DNA of 64,000 nucleotides. Source: an uncultured Clostridia bacterium. GTDB taxonomy: Bacteria; Bacillota; Clostridia; Christensenellales; Borkfalkiaceae. Below, piece after piece: positions 49,911 through 58,037 of this stretch. The position numbers were made by a program, and so were the translations under genes. The stretch lies in the NCBI GenBank assembly GCA_947589385.1, contig CANPZW010000006.1, positions 28,748 to 92,747 of the forward strand. Reading direction: 5' to 3'. A model generated the notes under the pieces. That model was not told the DNA's origin. It searched no databases and saw only the letters and a list, made by a program, of their open reading frames with translations. Within the stretch, counting starts at the first letter, position 1. Each line of letters opens with the position of its first letter.

Positions 49911-51843
49911 AACAATATACCCCATAGTCTGCAACCGCAATGACGGCCAGAATTATAAATATAATCATTAAATCGTCTATTATGCCGAACAAGTGCGCTT
50001 CTTCGGGCATACCCACCAAAATAAATTCCGAATTTTCCACGACGCTTGTTTGTCGCTCCAACTTGGGAAGTGAAGCATAAACGGTTACGTGTCGTTCCGA
50101 ATTATCTTTCATCATAAGATAAATGTTGTAAACGCCTACCTCCGTCAATTCCTCTTCGCTTATTCCCGAGGTTGTATCCGGATAGGAAACATTGCCCAAA
50201 GGAGATTCTATTCTTACGCCCTGGCAGCCGGCAATCATATTGACTTGAAGATTTTCTCCGCAGTAGAACGAAGTTTTATCCACAACTTCGGGGAAAGAAT
50301 AGGACAGCATATTCGAAACGAGTGTAGTGCAGTCGGACAACAGTGTAAAACGCGCGGAATCCCTTAAATCGAAAGCGAACACCACTTCGCGGTTGCCGTA
50401 TATGTTTGTTCCGGCGAACAGAAGGGGATTGCCTTCGCAGGTTATAAGCGTGCTGAATTTGCTGCTTAAACCGACTTTTACGTATTTGGAAATACCAAAC
50501 GACTCTTTCGAAGTGCCTTTAAGCATATTTCTTATTTTAGTCGATGTTGACGTCGAATAAGCCGCTTTTTCGTTTGCGTTCACAACACCCTGGAAACTGA
50601 AATTGGCGCCTTCGACGTTTTGCGTGGGATTGATAAACCATACCGCGCCCTCTTTCGGCATCGATTCGGGAACAAACCCTTCGAACACGTACAAGCCGTA
50701 CCCGGGTTGAGACGCATATTGCGCAGTGGCAATAGTAGTAACCAGATTATCGTCGTCCTCGATAGAAGAGATGCCCAAAGCGGCTTTCAACGCCGAGCCC
50801 ATGAAAGTGGTTGTATCGCTGACGTACAGGATAGGCGACACATTTTCATGTTTTACGTTGAAAACAATAGCTTCGTTATCCATATCGAGCGAATCCGTCT
50901 CGTTAATCCTTACTTTTATGGAAGAAAACTCGGTTTGGTCGCAACTGAATTCGAACGAACAAGCCCAAACGCTGTCGCCTTCTTTGGGGTCAACGACAAA
51001 GTTGCCTTCCTCGTCCAACAGTAAGTTCCCTTTTTTGTCCATCGTACAGAGTTCATTGACCTGCAAGTTTTCAAGCGTGGCATAAGCCTCTTCGGAATTG
51101 TCGAAATAAAGACTGACCGATACGGTAGCTTCGTCTAAATAGGACGAAATCTGTCCGGTTACAAACAGCTTATTATCTTTGATTACGTATTCTATATCGG
51201 ATATGCCGCAGTTAGCCCCTTCGTTCGTTATGTTGATAATATTTACGTTGTCACTTCCCGAATAAATCTTATCGGTGACGAGATATGTTACGACCGAGGG
51301 ATAATCGGAAAAATACTGTTGGGCAATACTGCGCGCGTTATCCAAAGACGTATCGGAATAAGAAACTTCCAAATCGTTCAAAATTTCCAAAGCGCGCTCT
51401 TTATCCGTATAGTTTTCGTAGATTTTGTCGGTGGAGCTGCCTACGTAAATAAGCGTATAGCTGCTGCCCAGCATTGAATCGTCAATGATTTCCGCAATCT
51501 TCTCCTTTGCGGCGTCGAAACGAGTCTTGTCGTTCTGCACGATATTCATACTGCCCGAAGCGTCGAGAATGAAGCAATACTCCTTTGCGGAGTCTGGAAT
51601 GGATAAAATGGGATGCGCAAGAACCACGGCGATAAGAATTACCGCCAAAATCTGCAAAATCAGATTTATGATACCGGTTATCCTGTTTATGGGAACACGG
51701 CGTTTAAGGAATTTTTCGCTCAACGTCCACAGATATGTCGAGGCAATGGTCTGCTCGGTATATCTGTTTTTGATTATGTAAATCAATATCAAAACGGGAA
51801 TCCCGATGAGCGCCAAAAATCCCAAGGGATATAAAAAACTCAT
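49888..51843 (-). CDS. BatA-like membrane protein with VWA domain
   Basis: 651 residues. The N-terminal BatA domain has two membrane helices (about 4-25 and 60-85). The VWA domain contains MIDAS ILDASGSMN (about 93-101). Long extracytoplasmic beta regions and a C-terminal helix (IIFIILAVIAVADYGVY) follow. It overlaps DUF58 by 4 bp upstream (ATGA) and the second VWA gene by 23 bp downstream. In other bacteria BatA-type proteins act with MoxR ATPases in envelope stress or protein maturation. Confidence 0.92.
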   Translation of the reverse strand: MSFLYPLGFLALIGIPVLILIYIIKNRYTEQTIASTYLWTLSEKFLKRRVPINRITGIINLILQILAVILIAVVLAHPILSIPDSAKEYCFILDASGSMNIVQNDKTRFDAAKEKIAEIIDDSMLGSSYTLIYVGSSTDKIYENYTDKERALEILNDLEVSYSDTSLDNARSIAQQYFSDYPSVVTYLVTDKIYSGSDNVNIINITNEGANCGISDIEYVIKDNKLFVTGQISSYLDEATVSVSLYFDNSEEAYATLENLQVNELCTMDKKGNLLLDEEGNFVVDPKEGDSVWACSFEFSCDQTEFSSIKVRINETDSLDMDNEAIVFNVKHENVSPILYVSDTTTFMGSALKAALGISSIEDDDNLVTTIATAQYASQPGYGLYVFEGFVPESMPKEGAVWFINPTQNVEGANFSFQGVVNANEKAAYSTSTSTKIRNMLKGTSKESFGISKYVKVGLSSKFSTLITCEGNPLLFAGTNIYGNREVVFAFDLRDSARFTLLSDCTTLVSNMLSYSFPEVVDKTSFYCGENLQVNMIAGCQGVRIESPLGNVSYPDTTSGISEEELTEVGVYNIYLMMKDNSERHVTVYASLPKLERQTSVVENSEFILVGMPEEAHLFGIIDDLMIIFIILAVIAVADYGVYCYEQYQLR

Positions 51844-52724
51844 TTAATTACCCCCGAGGTTACCAATTTATCAAAGAATATGTCGTTAAGGGAATCGTTG
51901 GAGCTTACAAGCATATAGTGCCCGCCGCGCGACAGGCAATAATCGCGTATTCTGCCGGTGGCGTATTCAAGCGCGCGCTTATATGCGCGTATGATTTCCC
52001 TGTTTATATTCTTACGGTAAAATTTATTTGAATTTTCACTGTCGTAATAGTGCATTTTGCCGCGGGCTTTGGGATTAAGTTCTTCGCGCGTCAAAATCTG
52101 CACGCAAAGTACGTCCCTCTTTTTTGCGACGAAATGGTCTATTGCGGTTTCGAAATCGTTGTCGGTCAGAAAGTCCGATATAATTATAGACAGACCGTCG
52201 CCGTAGCCTACGACTGACGGCAATATGGCTTCCGAAATACAGCTGTCGCCGTCGAAAACCACATCGTTCAGCTTGCCTATATTGTTCAGATACGATTCTC
52301 TGCCGAGCATGTTGGTTACTACTTCTTCAACGTGATTTTCGCGAATGACGTATATAGACACTTTATCCATTTCGCATATGGAAATGTAAGCCAAAGCCGC
52401 GGCGATTTTTATTGCCTGCTCGCTTTTGAACTCCTTTCCAAAACTCATGGAACGGCTTGCGTCTATATATATCCTCGTATGCACCTGCCGCTCGTCAAGG
52501 TAAAGCTTTAAATACAGCTTTTCAAAACGTGCATAGGCGTTCCAGTCGATTTTAGTTATATCGTCGCCCGGAATATAATCGCGATAGTCCGCAAATTCGC
52601 ACGAAGAACCGAAAGTTTTACTTTTATGGTTTCCGCCGAACTGCCCCGCCACGTTATTTTTTATGAGCGTTTGAAGCAATTCTATTTGCGTCAAAAACTC
52701 TTCATTTACTACCAATGCACTCAT
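51840..52724 (-). CDS. DUF58-domain protein
   Basis: 294 residues, cytoplasmic. The DUF58 signature is complete: EFADYRDYIPGDDITKIDWNAYAR followed by LYLDERQVHTRIYIDASRSM, where DASRS also looks like a VWA MIDAS. DUF58 proteins are encoded between MoxR and VWA genes in many phyla. The start lies 6 bp after the moxR stop and its end is coupled to the BatA-like gene. Confidence 0.95.
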   Translation of the reverse strand: MSALVVNEEFLTQIELLQTLIKNNVAGQFGGNHKSKTFGSSCEFADYRDYIPGDDITKIDWNAYARFEKLYLKLYLDERQVHTRIYIDASRSMSFGKEFKSEQAIKIAAALAYISICEMDKVSIYVIRENHVEEVVTNMLGRESYLNNIGKLNDVVFDGDSCISEAILPSVVGYGDGLSIIISDFLTDNDFETAIDHFVAKKRDVLCVQILTREELNPKARGKMHYYDSENSNKFYRKNINREIIRAYKRALEYATGRIRDYCLSRGGHYMLVSSNDSLNDIFFDKLVTSGVIK

Positions 52725-52730
52725 TTTATT

Positions 52731-53708
52731 TTACTTTGTTTCGTTTATTATCAGTTTGATTACGTCGTCAATCGTAAGTTTATCGGTTATGGCGTTATAA
52801 TTCAGCTTGATTCTGTGCCTCAATACGGGGTAAGCCAAAACCTTTATATCGTCATAGGAAACGTTGTAATTGCCGTTCATAAGCGCGCGTACCTTTGCGC
52901 AGGTGATAAGCGCCTGTGCGGCACGGGGCGAAGCGCCGAATTTGAGATATTTCTTTGCAGAAGGCGCGGAATCTTCAAGTTCGGGGTGAGTGTTGGATAC
53001 AAGGTTCACCGCAAATTGAAGCACTTCGTCTATAACGGGCACGCTCTTGGCAACTTCGCGCATTTCCAGAATGGTAGGTCCGTCTATAACCGCCGTTGCG
53101 GTTTCGTCCATGGTTATCTGCGTCATATTGACGATTCCCGCAAGCTCTTCCTTGCCGGGGAAATTAACGATAAGCTTGAACATGAAACGGTCCATCTGTG
53201 CTTCGGGCAGGGGATAAGTACCATCCTGCTCTATGGGGTTCTCCGTTGCAAGTACGAAGAAAGGCTCTTGGAGCTTATATGTCTGTTTGGAAACGGTGAC
53301 TTTATGCTCCTGCATAACTTCGAGCATCGCCGACTGCGTCTTGGGGGTTGCACGGTTGATTTCATCCGCAAGCACCAGGTTTGCGAATATAGGTCCGCGC
53401 TGGAACACCATATTCATCCTGCCCTTGTCGTCCTGCTCGATAATGTTGGTACCGGTTACGTCCGAAGGCATAAGGTCGGGCGTGAACTGAATACGCGAGA
53501 AAGGCAAGCTCAGCGACCTTCCCAACGAACGTACCAAACGGGTTTTACCTACGCCGGGAACGCCCTCCAAAAGAACGTTGCCGCCTGCAATGATTGCGCA
53601 AATTACGCTGTCAACGGTATCTTCCATACCGACAACGTCCTTCGCAAGCTCGGATTTAAGCTTCGCTATTGACTGGCTGAAACTTTTTACCTTTTCCGAA
53701 TTTTCCAT
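52731..53708 (-). CDS. MoxR-family AAA+ ATPase
   Basis: 325 residues. Walker A EGVPGVGKT (about 48-56), Walker B NLVLADEINRATPKTQSAML, sensor 1 FVLATENPIEQDGTYPLPEAQMDRF, and the C-terminal lid with ASPRAAQALI. MoxR AAA+ proteins are chaperone-like and act with VWA proteins to insert metals or mature complexes. It lies between the DUF4175-like gene and DUF58 in one operon. Confidence 0.96.
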   Translation of the reverse strand: MENSEKVKSFSQSIAKLKSELAKDVVGMEDTVDSVICAIIAGGNVLLEGVPGVGKTRLVRSLGRSLSLPFSRIQFTPDLMPSDVTGTNIIEQDDKGRMNMVFQRGPIFANLVLADEINRATPKTQSAMLEVMQEHKVTVSKQTYKLQEPFFVLATENPIEQDGTYPLPEAQMDRFMFKLIVNFPGKEELAGIVNMTQITMDETATAVIDGPTILEMREVAKSVPVIDEVLQFAVNLVSNTHPELEDSAPSAKKYLKFGASPRAAQALITCAKVRALMNGNYNVSYDDIKVLAYPVLRHRIKLNYNAITDKLTIDDVIKLIINETK

Positions 53709-53767
53709 TTTATATAAACTCCTTTTTTTATATCTATTTTAATTTGTTTTTTTATTTTTGTTTTATC

Positions 53768-55513
53768 TTAATTGCCGTATAATGCGGAGAAATAATTTCT
53801 CACAATTTCTTTCTGTTCTTCCGTTAACTCTACTTTACCCGACCCTATAAACTCTTCAACCATTTGCAGATATCTGTCAAGCAACGTACCGTATTTAACG
53901 TAAAGACCTTCGTCGGGGTCGTAAATTTCATCCTGTCCCGCATATTGAGTGTCGCCGCTGCCGCCATCACCCGGGTTAATGGGGTTGTCGGGATTGCTGG
54001 GGCTACTACCGGGATTTTCGGGATTTTCGGGATTTTCGGGAGAGTCCGCAGGTTGCTCGGGCAATTCGCAAGGCATTGAGAAGATATCCCTTATTTTATT
54101 GCATATATAGGTATCCATCACGCAATTATATGCCTGAATGCCCATTACTTCCGACAGCTTTGATTCAAACTCAGAGAAAATCGACGTAACGCTTTCCTGC
54201 GGTACGGACGACGAACTCGAAATAAGTATAAGCTCTGTCGCAAAATTCATAACAAGCGCATACAATTCGTCGGCATTGGTATATCCCGTCAAAGCGAGAG
54301 CGCCCACAATCTCGGAAGACACACGATTTATGGAAGCGGGATCGTTAAGAAAACTTTCCCTTAAACTTGCCATGGGAGTAGAAGTCAGCCTGTTTACAAG
54401 GTCGGCTCTCTGCGAATAGAAAGTTTTCGCCTGTTCGTATTCCTTCAAGGTTTCGGGCCAGGTGAACGTTCTATACAGATTGCCAGGCAAAGATATTGCC
54501 TGTCCCAAATAAGAAGCCTGACGTATATTGGTCATTGCCCCGGAAATTTTCAGATAGGAAGTTGCGCCTGCAATAACCTCGTCAACTCCGCCTATGGTGT
54601 CATAAATCGCCTGCTGCTTTTTGCCCTCTGTGTCGGCAGCTTCGATATCAGCCAAAAACTCCTGCAAATCCGCGACAATGGGCGTTTTTAATTCGGGTTT
54701 GAGTCCCGAAGAAGAAACGTTGGTGATAAGTTCACGGATTTTGCCGAGCTGGATTTCCGTCGCCGCGAAAGGCGTGTTGTCCAGATTGGGATTGACAGAC
54801 GCTACTGTCTTTGCGGGAACCATAAACGCGGTTATCGCAACAGCCACGGCGACAAGCGCTATTGCGCAGCATCTGCATATACGGCTGAGCTTGGGTTTGT
54901 GCTTGGGAAGCGTTTTAAGCTTTTCGTCCGCATCCTCCCTCTGCAATTCCACAACCGTGCCGCTGTGTTTGTTATATTCAAGCGCGGTCTGTACTTTCTC
55001 GTTCAGACTGTATTCGTTATCGAGTCGCTCGGCAACCTTTTTATTCGTAGGTCTTAAAATGAGGAAAGCAATCCCCCCGCTTATCAAAGCCGCTCCCACG
55101 CCGATAAGTACGTAGTACAATACGCTGATTTCTATCGCGCTGAGTTTAAGCGCAAGCAAAACTATGCCTACTGTCAAAAGTCCGCAGGAAACGCCGAAAA
55201 TTACGCTCTCGATTATAGCTACAAGCAAAAACTTCCTTTTAAGCTTTACAAAGCTTTCGGTCATTTTTGCAGTTCTGTAATTTTCGTTCTTAGCCTTCAA
55301 CGCCGCGCGCGTAGCTTGTCGGCGAGCTTTAAGCTGTTTCCGCTTTTCTTTTTTTACAGATTCCGACCATTCGGCTTCCGCCTGCGACCTTAACGCTCTG
55401 TAATAAACCAGCAAAACCACGAACAATGTCACGGCGACCGCAAGCAATGCCAAAAGCACTGCCAAAATGCCCAAAGATGCGGGTAATGCTGTCACTGAAA
55501 GCGTGTTTAACAT
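53768..55513 (-). CDS. DUF4175-like membrane protein with Pro-rich linker
   Basis: 581 residues. N-terminal membrane helix, basic cytoplasmic stretch (KKEKRKQLKARRQATRAALK), two more helices (about 98-125 and 130-155), AERLDNEYSLNEKVQTALEY typical of DUF4175-type proteins, a fourth helix (about 215-235), and a long extracytoplasmic helical domain. Near the C-terminus a NPENPENPGSSPSNPDNPIN linker comes from 9-bp tandem repeats (near 54012-54047). The end LTEEQKEIVRNYFSALYGN resembles the closing segment of the same family. First gene of the MoxR/VWA operon, 59 bp before moxR. Function unknown. Confidence 0.85.
   Translation of the reverse strand: MLNTLSVTALPASLGILAVLLALLAVAVTLFVVLLVYYRALRSQAEAEWSESVKKEKRKQLKARRQATRAALKAKNENYRTAKMTESFVKLKRKFLLVAIIESVIFGVSCGLLTVGIVLLALKLSAIEISVLYYVLIGVGAALISGGIAFLILRPTNKKVAERLDNEYSLNEKVQTALEYNKHSGTVVELQREDADEKLKTLPKHKPKLSRICRCCAIALVAVAVAITAFMVPAKTVASVNPNLDNTPFAATEIQLGKIRELITNVSSSGLKPELKTPIVADLQEFLADIEAADTEGKKQQAIYDTIGGVDEVIAGATSYLKISGAMTNIRQASYLGQAISLPGNLYRTFTWPETLKEYEQAKTFYSQRADLVNRLTSTPMASLRESFLNDPASINRVSSEIVGALALTGYTNADELYALVMNFATELILISSSSSVPQESVTSIFSEFESKLSEVMGIQAYNCVMDTYICNKIRDIFSMPCELPEQPADSPENPENPENPGSSPSNPDNPINPGDGGSGDTQYAGQDEIYDPDEGLYVKYGTLLDRYLQMVEEFIGSGKVELTEEQKEIVRNYFSALYGN
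54012..54047 (-). repeat. 9-bp tandem repeats coding Asn-Pro-Glu
   Basis: The unit GGATTTTCG on the + strand is repeated about four times in register. Copy-number change keeps the frame and would lengthen or shorten the Pro-rich linker. Confidence 0.8.
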
Positions 55514-55705
55514 AAATCCTCCTTTTTATTTCAGCCGCGGACTTTGTCCGCCGCTTTTTTAACATAACATAAGTATAATAATATAGAAATATGATTTTTG
55601 CTCTGCCCCTTTTCGGCGGGGCAGAGCACGCTTGCCTTATAATTACGGCGTCGGGCACAGAACCCGAGTTTTAAGCGCGTCGATTAAATTTTCAATCAAC
55701 GCCGC

Positions 55706-56785
55706 TCAACCGTTTACGTTTATAACTACTTCGAATCTTACTTTTTCCGTTGAACCGCTTCCGGTTATAAATTTAAATACTAACTTTTGAAGTCCGGATG
55801 CGTTTACATTTATAGAACCATACAAAGACATAGAAATATTAGGGGTCTGCAGATCCAATTTTTTCTCATCCATAGAATTGTACGGGTTACGCCAGTAAGG
55901 AACGATACGCGCACGGTTTAGTAAGCCGGCCTCATTTTTCGCAATAACATTACCTTCGGAATCTTTAAAGTTGACGCATTCAAAATTATATTTTCCCCCC
56001 TCTCCGATTTGAGGCCTGGCAGGCAAATTTACGTGATATACGCCATCTTCATCTTTTTCTACAGGGAAAAGCTTACCGTCGTCCGAGGAAGGATAACCAT
56101 CTATTTTGCCCTTTTTGAACGTCACCTCGAAAGAAACAGGCATGCCCGAAGGCTCAATCGCCTTTGAAGACATTTTATACCCGCATTCTTTGCAAGGCAC
56201 GTATTCGCTACCGTCATTCCAGCCCAAAGGCTGAACCGTCACGGGGTCGCCTGCTTCGTGAGGAATAAGGTCGCTCTTTTCTCCGCAACCTTCGTTAGTA
56301 CAAACATGCCAATGCCCTTCTTTATCGGAATGCCATCTATTATCATAATTATGAGCGCCCGTAGCGGGGATAGTTTCCGTTTTTACAGCGCCGCAAACGC
56401 CGCAAGCATATATCTGCGAACCATCCTTATTGCAGGTAGGCTCGACCTTGTCGCCTGCTTCGTGCCAGTCATGCTGCTCGGTAGGGGGAATTTCCCTGTT
56501 CTGTACAGTCGCGCCGCATACTGCGCACCTATAAGTGCCTATGCCAGACTCCCCGCAAGTAGGTTCTATCTGAATGTCGTCGGTCAGCACCCATTCGTGA
56601 TCAGCCCTGCTACCCTTGGCGTAACAGCCCTGGTCAAGACAATCGTGCCAATGGGTTTCTTTATCGCTGTTCCATTCTTCCGACCAGTTATGCGGCTGCA
56701 ATCCTTCGGGAACGCAAGCCGCAAAGCCTACTGCGCCGCAGACGGCGCAGATAGCGATGAGAAGACATAAAATAATTTTCCTCAT
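55706..56785 (-). CDS. lipoprotein with HWH/Cys modules
   Basis: 359 residues from ATG 56785 (AGAGG upstream; an in-frame ATG at 56806 lacks it). Lipoprotein signal ending GFAAC (Cys24). Two modules H-x-[WY]-x4-W-x-SDKE-x-HWH-x3-C, plus two CX2C modules (YRCAVCGA, YACGVCGA), all within about residues 30-220. A C-terminal beta domain follows. The HWH module is the same as that repeated five times in the 2008-residue protein at the other end of the cluster. Own promoter with a palindrome at the start site. A 10-bp stem hairpin lies downstream at 55600-55627. Confidence 0.85.
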   Translation of the reverse strand: MRKIILCLLIAICAVCGAVGFAACVPEGLQPHNWSEEWNSDKETHWHDCLDQGCYAKGSRADHEWVLTDDIQIEPTCGESGIGTYRCAVCGATVQNREIPPTEQHDWHEAGDKVEPTCNKDGSQIYACGVCGAVKTETIPATGAHNYDNRWHSDKEGHWHVCTNEGCGEKSDLIPHEAGDPVTVQPLGWNDGSEYVPCKECGYKMSSKAIEPSGMPVSFEVTFKKGKIDGYPSSDDGKLFPVEKDEDGVYHVNLPARPQIGEGGKYNFECVNFKDSEGNVIAKNEAGLLNRARIVPYWRNPYNSMDEKKLDLQTPNISMSLYGSINVNASGLQKLVFKFITGSGSTEKVRFEVVINVNG

Positions 56786-56859
56786 GATAACCTCTTCCGA
56801 TTTCAAGGCGGTAAATCAACGAATAAAAATAATTTTTTACGTTTCTTTTGCCTCAAACC

Positions 56860-56871
56860 GTATAATTATAC
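56860..56871. promoter_or_regulatory. palindrome at the predicted transcription start
   Basis: GTATAATTATAC, a perfect 12-bp palindrome just downstream of the -10 box at 56879-56874. It could be an operator; the repressor is unknown. Confidence 0.4.
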
Positions 56872-56873
56872 GC

Positions 56874-56902
56874 ATTATATCACATATTTTTAAACAATGC
56901 AA
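56874..56902 (-). promoter_or_regulatory. promoter of the HWH lipoprotein gene
   Basis: Minus strand TTGCAT (56902-56897), 17 bases, TATAAT (56879-56874). Confidence 0.8.
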
Positions 56903-57334
56903 GTGAAAATTAAAAATTTCACCATTTTTTGACCTTTATTATTAAAATAATTTTTCCAAAAATGTAATTTCCAAACAAAAGCCAAATTTAAAGGGACTTT
57001 GTTATTATAATATATTTTCAGTCGAAGTAAAATTGTCAGCGCAAATACATTATATAATATCGTATTTTGCCATAAAATATTATTTTTTTGCACTTTATAC
57101 TATCACGGATTTCTCGGCGGCAAAAAATCAGTAAAACATTTGAATTTGATTTGTTCACAACCGCAAAAAAATTTCACCCGAATTTCACAATTAAAGAATT
57201 TACCTCGCGTCCATAGCGCATACAATTACCGTTTAAAAGGCTTTAATATGCTGGAACGACATAGATTAAGCACGCGGCGGGATAAATGCGGCGAGGTGTC
57301 TGCCCCCGCCGCAATAACTTTCATTCGACAGCCG

Positions 57335-57925
57335 TCAATTGATATATTTGCGCACTCTTAACGGAATACCCGTTGCGTTTGCAATTTTGCGGCATCTATC
57401 AATCTGTTCTTTTCCTATACTATCCACTACCGAAAACCAACAGTTTATCCCCGCCGATTTGCAGTCCTCGGCAAATTGCAGTACGGCTTTGTAAGCGCCT
57501 TCTTTCTGCGGTCGGCAGACAGCAACATAGCTTGCCTCGTCCGGCGCGTTCAAGGAAATATTCACGCCGTCCAACTTGCCGAAAAGCTCGGGCGCGATAT
57601 TCCTGCCGTTTATCAGATTACCGTGTCCGTTCGTGTTCAAACGGGTCTTGCCGCCTGCTTGATGCACGTAATCGCAGATTTCAATCATCTCGGCAAGGCG
57701 GTAAGTAGGTTCGCCGTATCCGCAAAATACTATTTCCTTATACTTCTTCGGATTACCGATAGCTTCCGTAATCTGCCTGACGCTCGGTTCTCCGCCTGTC
57801 AGCCAAAGAGAATATCCCTCATATTCCGCGCTTTGGTCGCGCACGCAAAATACGCAGCGGTTTGAACAGCGGTTCGTGAGATTTATATATAAGCCGTCCG
57901 CTATTTTATATACGTATGTATCCAT
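57335..57925 (-). CDS. radical SAM protein of the TatD-linked family
   Basis: 196 residues. Cluster motif CSNRCVFC (CX3CX2C, about residues 20-27), LTGGEPS, and the GYGEPTYR and NTNGHGNLING segments that bind SAM. Length and motifs match the family found next to TatD nucleases (tatD_link_rSAM). Here no tatD gene is adjacent. The start is ATG 57925, five bases after AGGGAG; the ATG directly before it is too close to that site. The product is unknown for the family. Confidence 0.85.
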   Translation of the reverse strand: MDTYVYKIADGLYINLTNRCSNRCVFCVRDQSAEYEGYSLWLTGGEPSVRQITEAIGNPKKYKEIVFCGYGEPTYRLAEMIEICDYVHQAGGKTRLNTNGHGNLINGRNIAPELFGKLDGVNISLNAPDEASYVAVCRPQKEGAYKAVLQFAEDCKSAGINCWFSVVDSIGKEQIDRCRKIANATGIPLRVRKYIN

Positions 57926-58037
57926 CATTACTCCCTGATTTTCACTAACTCTAATTAGTGCACTTTATTGCCGAATAACATTTTATATCTTTGCTAAAAA
58001 ATCAATGTTTTCGTCGCTCTTATCTCCGACGAAATAA

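Larger units (their letters stand above)
56786..57334. other. AT-rich intergenic region
   Basis: Holds the promoter of the HWH lipoprotein (56874-56902). The rest, about 430 bp, is AT-rich with no convincing gene, RNA or strong hairpin. Confidence 0.6.

Noticed and set aside
55600..55627. Possible terminator behind the HWH lipoprotein gene
   Set aside because: A perfect 10-bp stem, but in the direction of transcription it is followed by A, not T, so it is not a standard intrinsic terminator.
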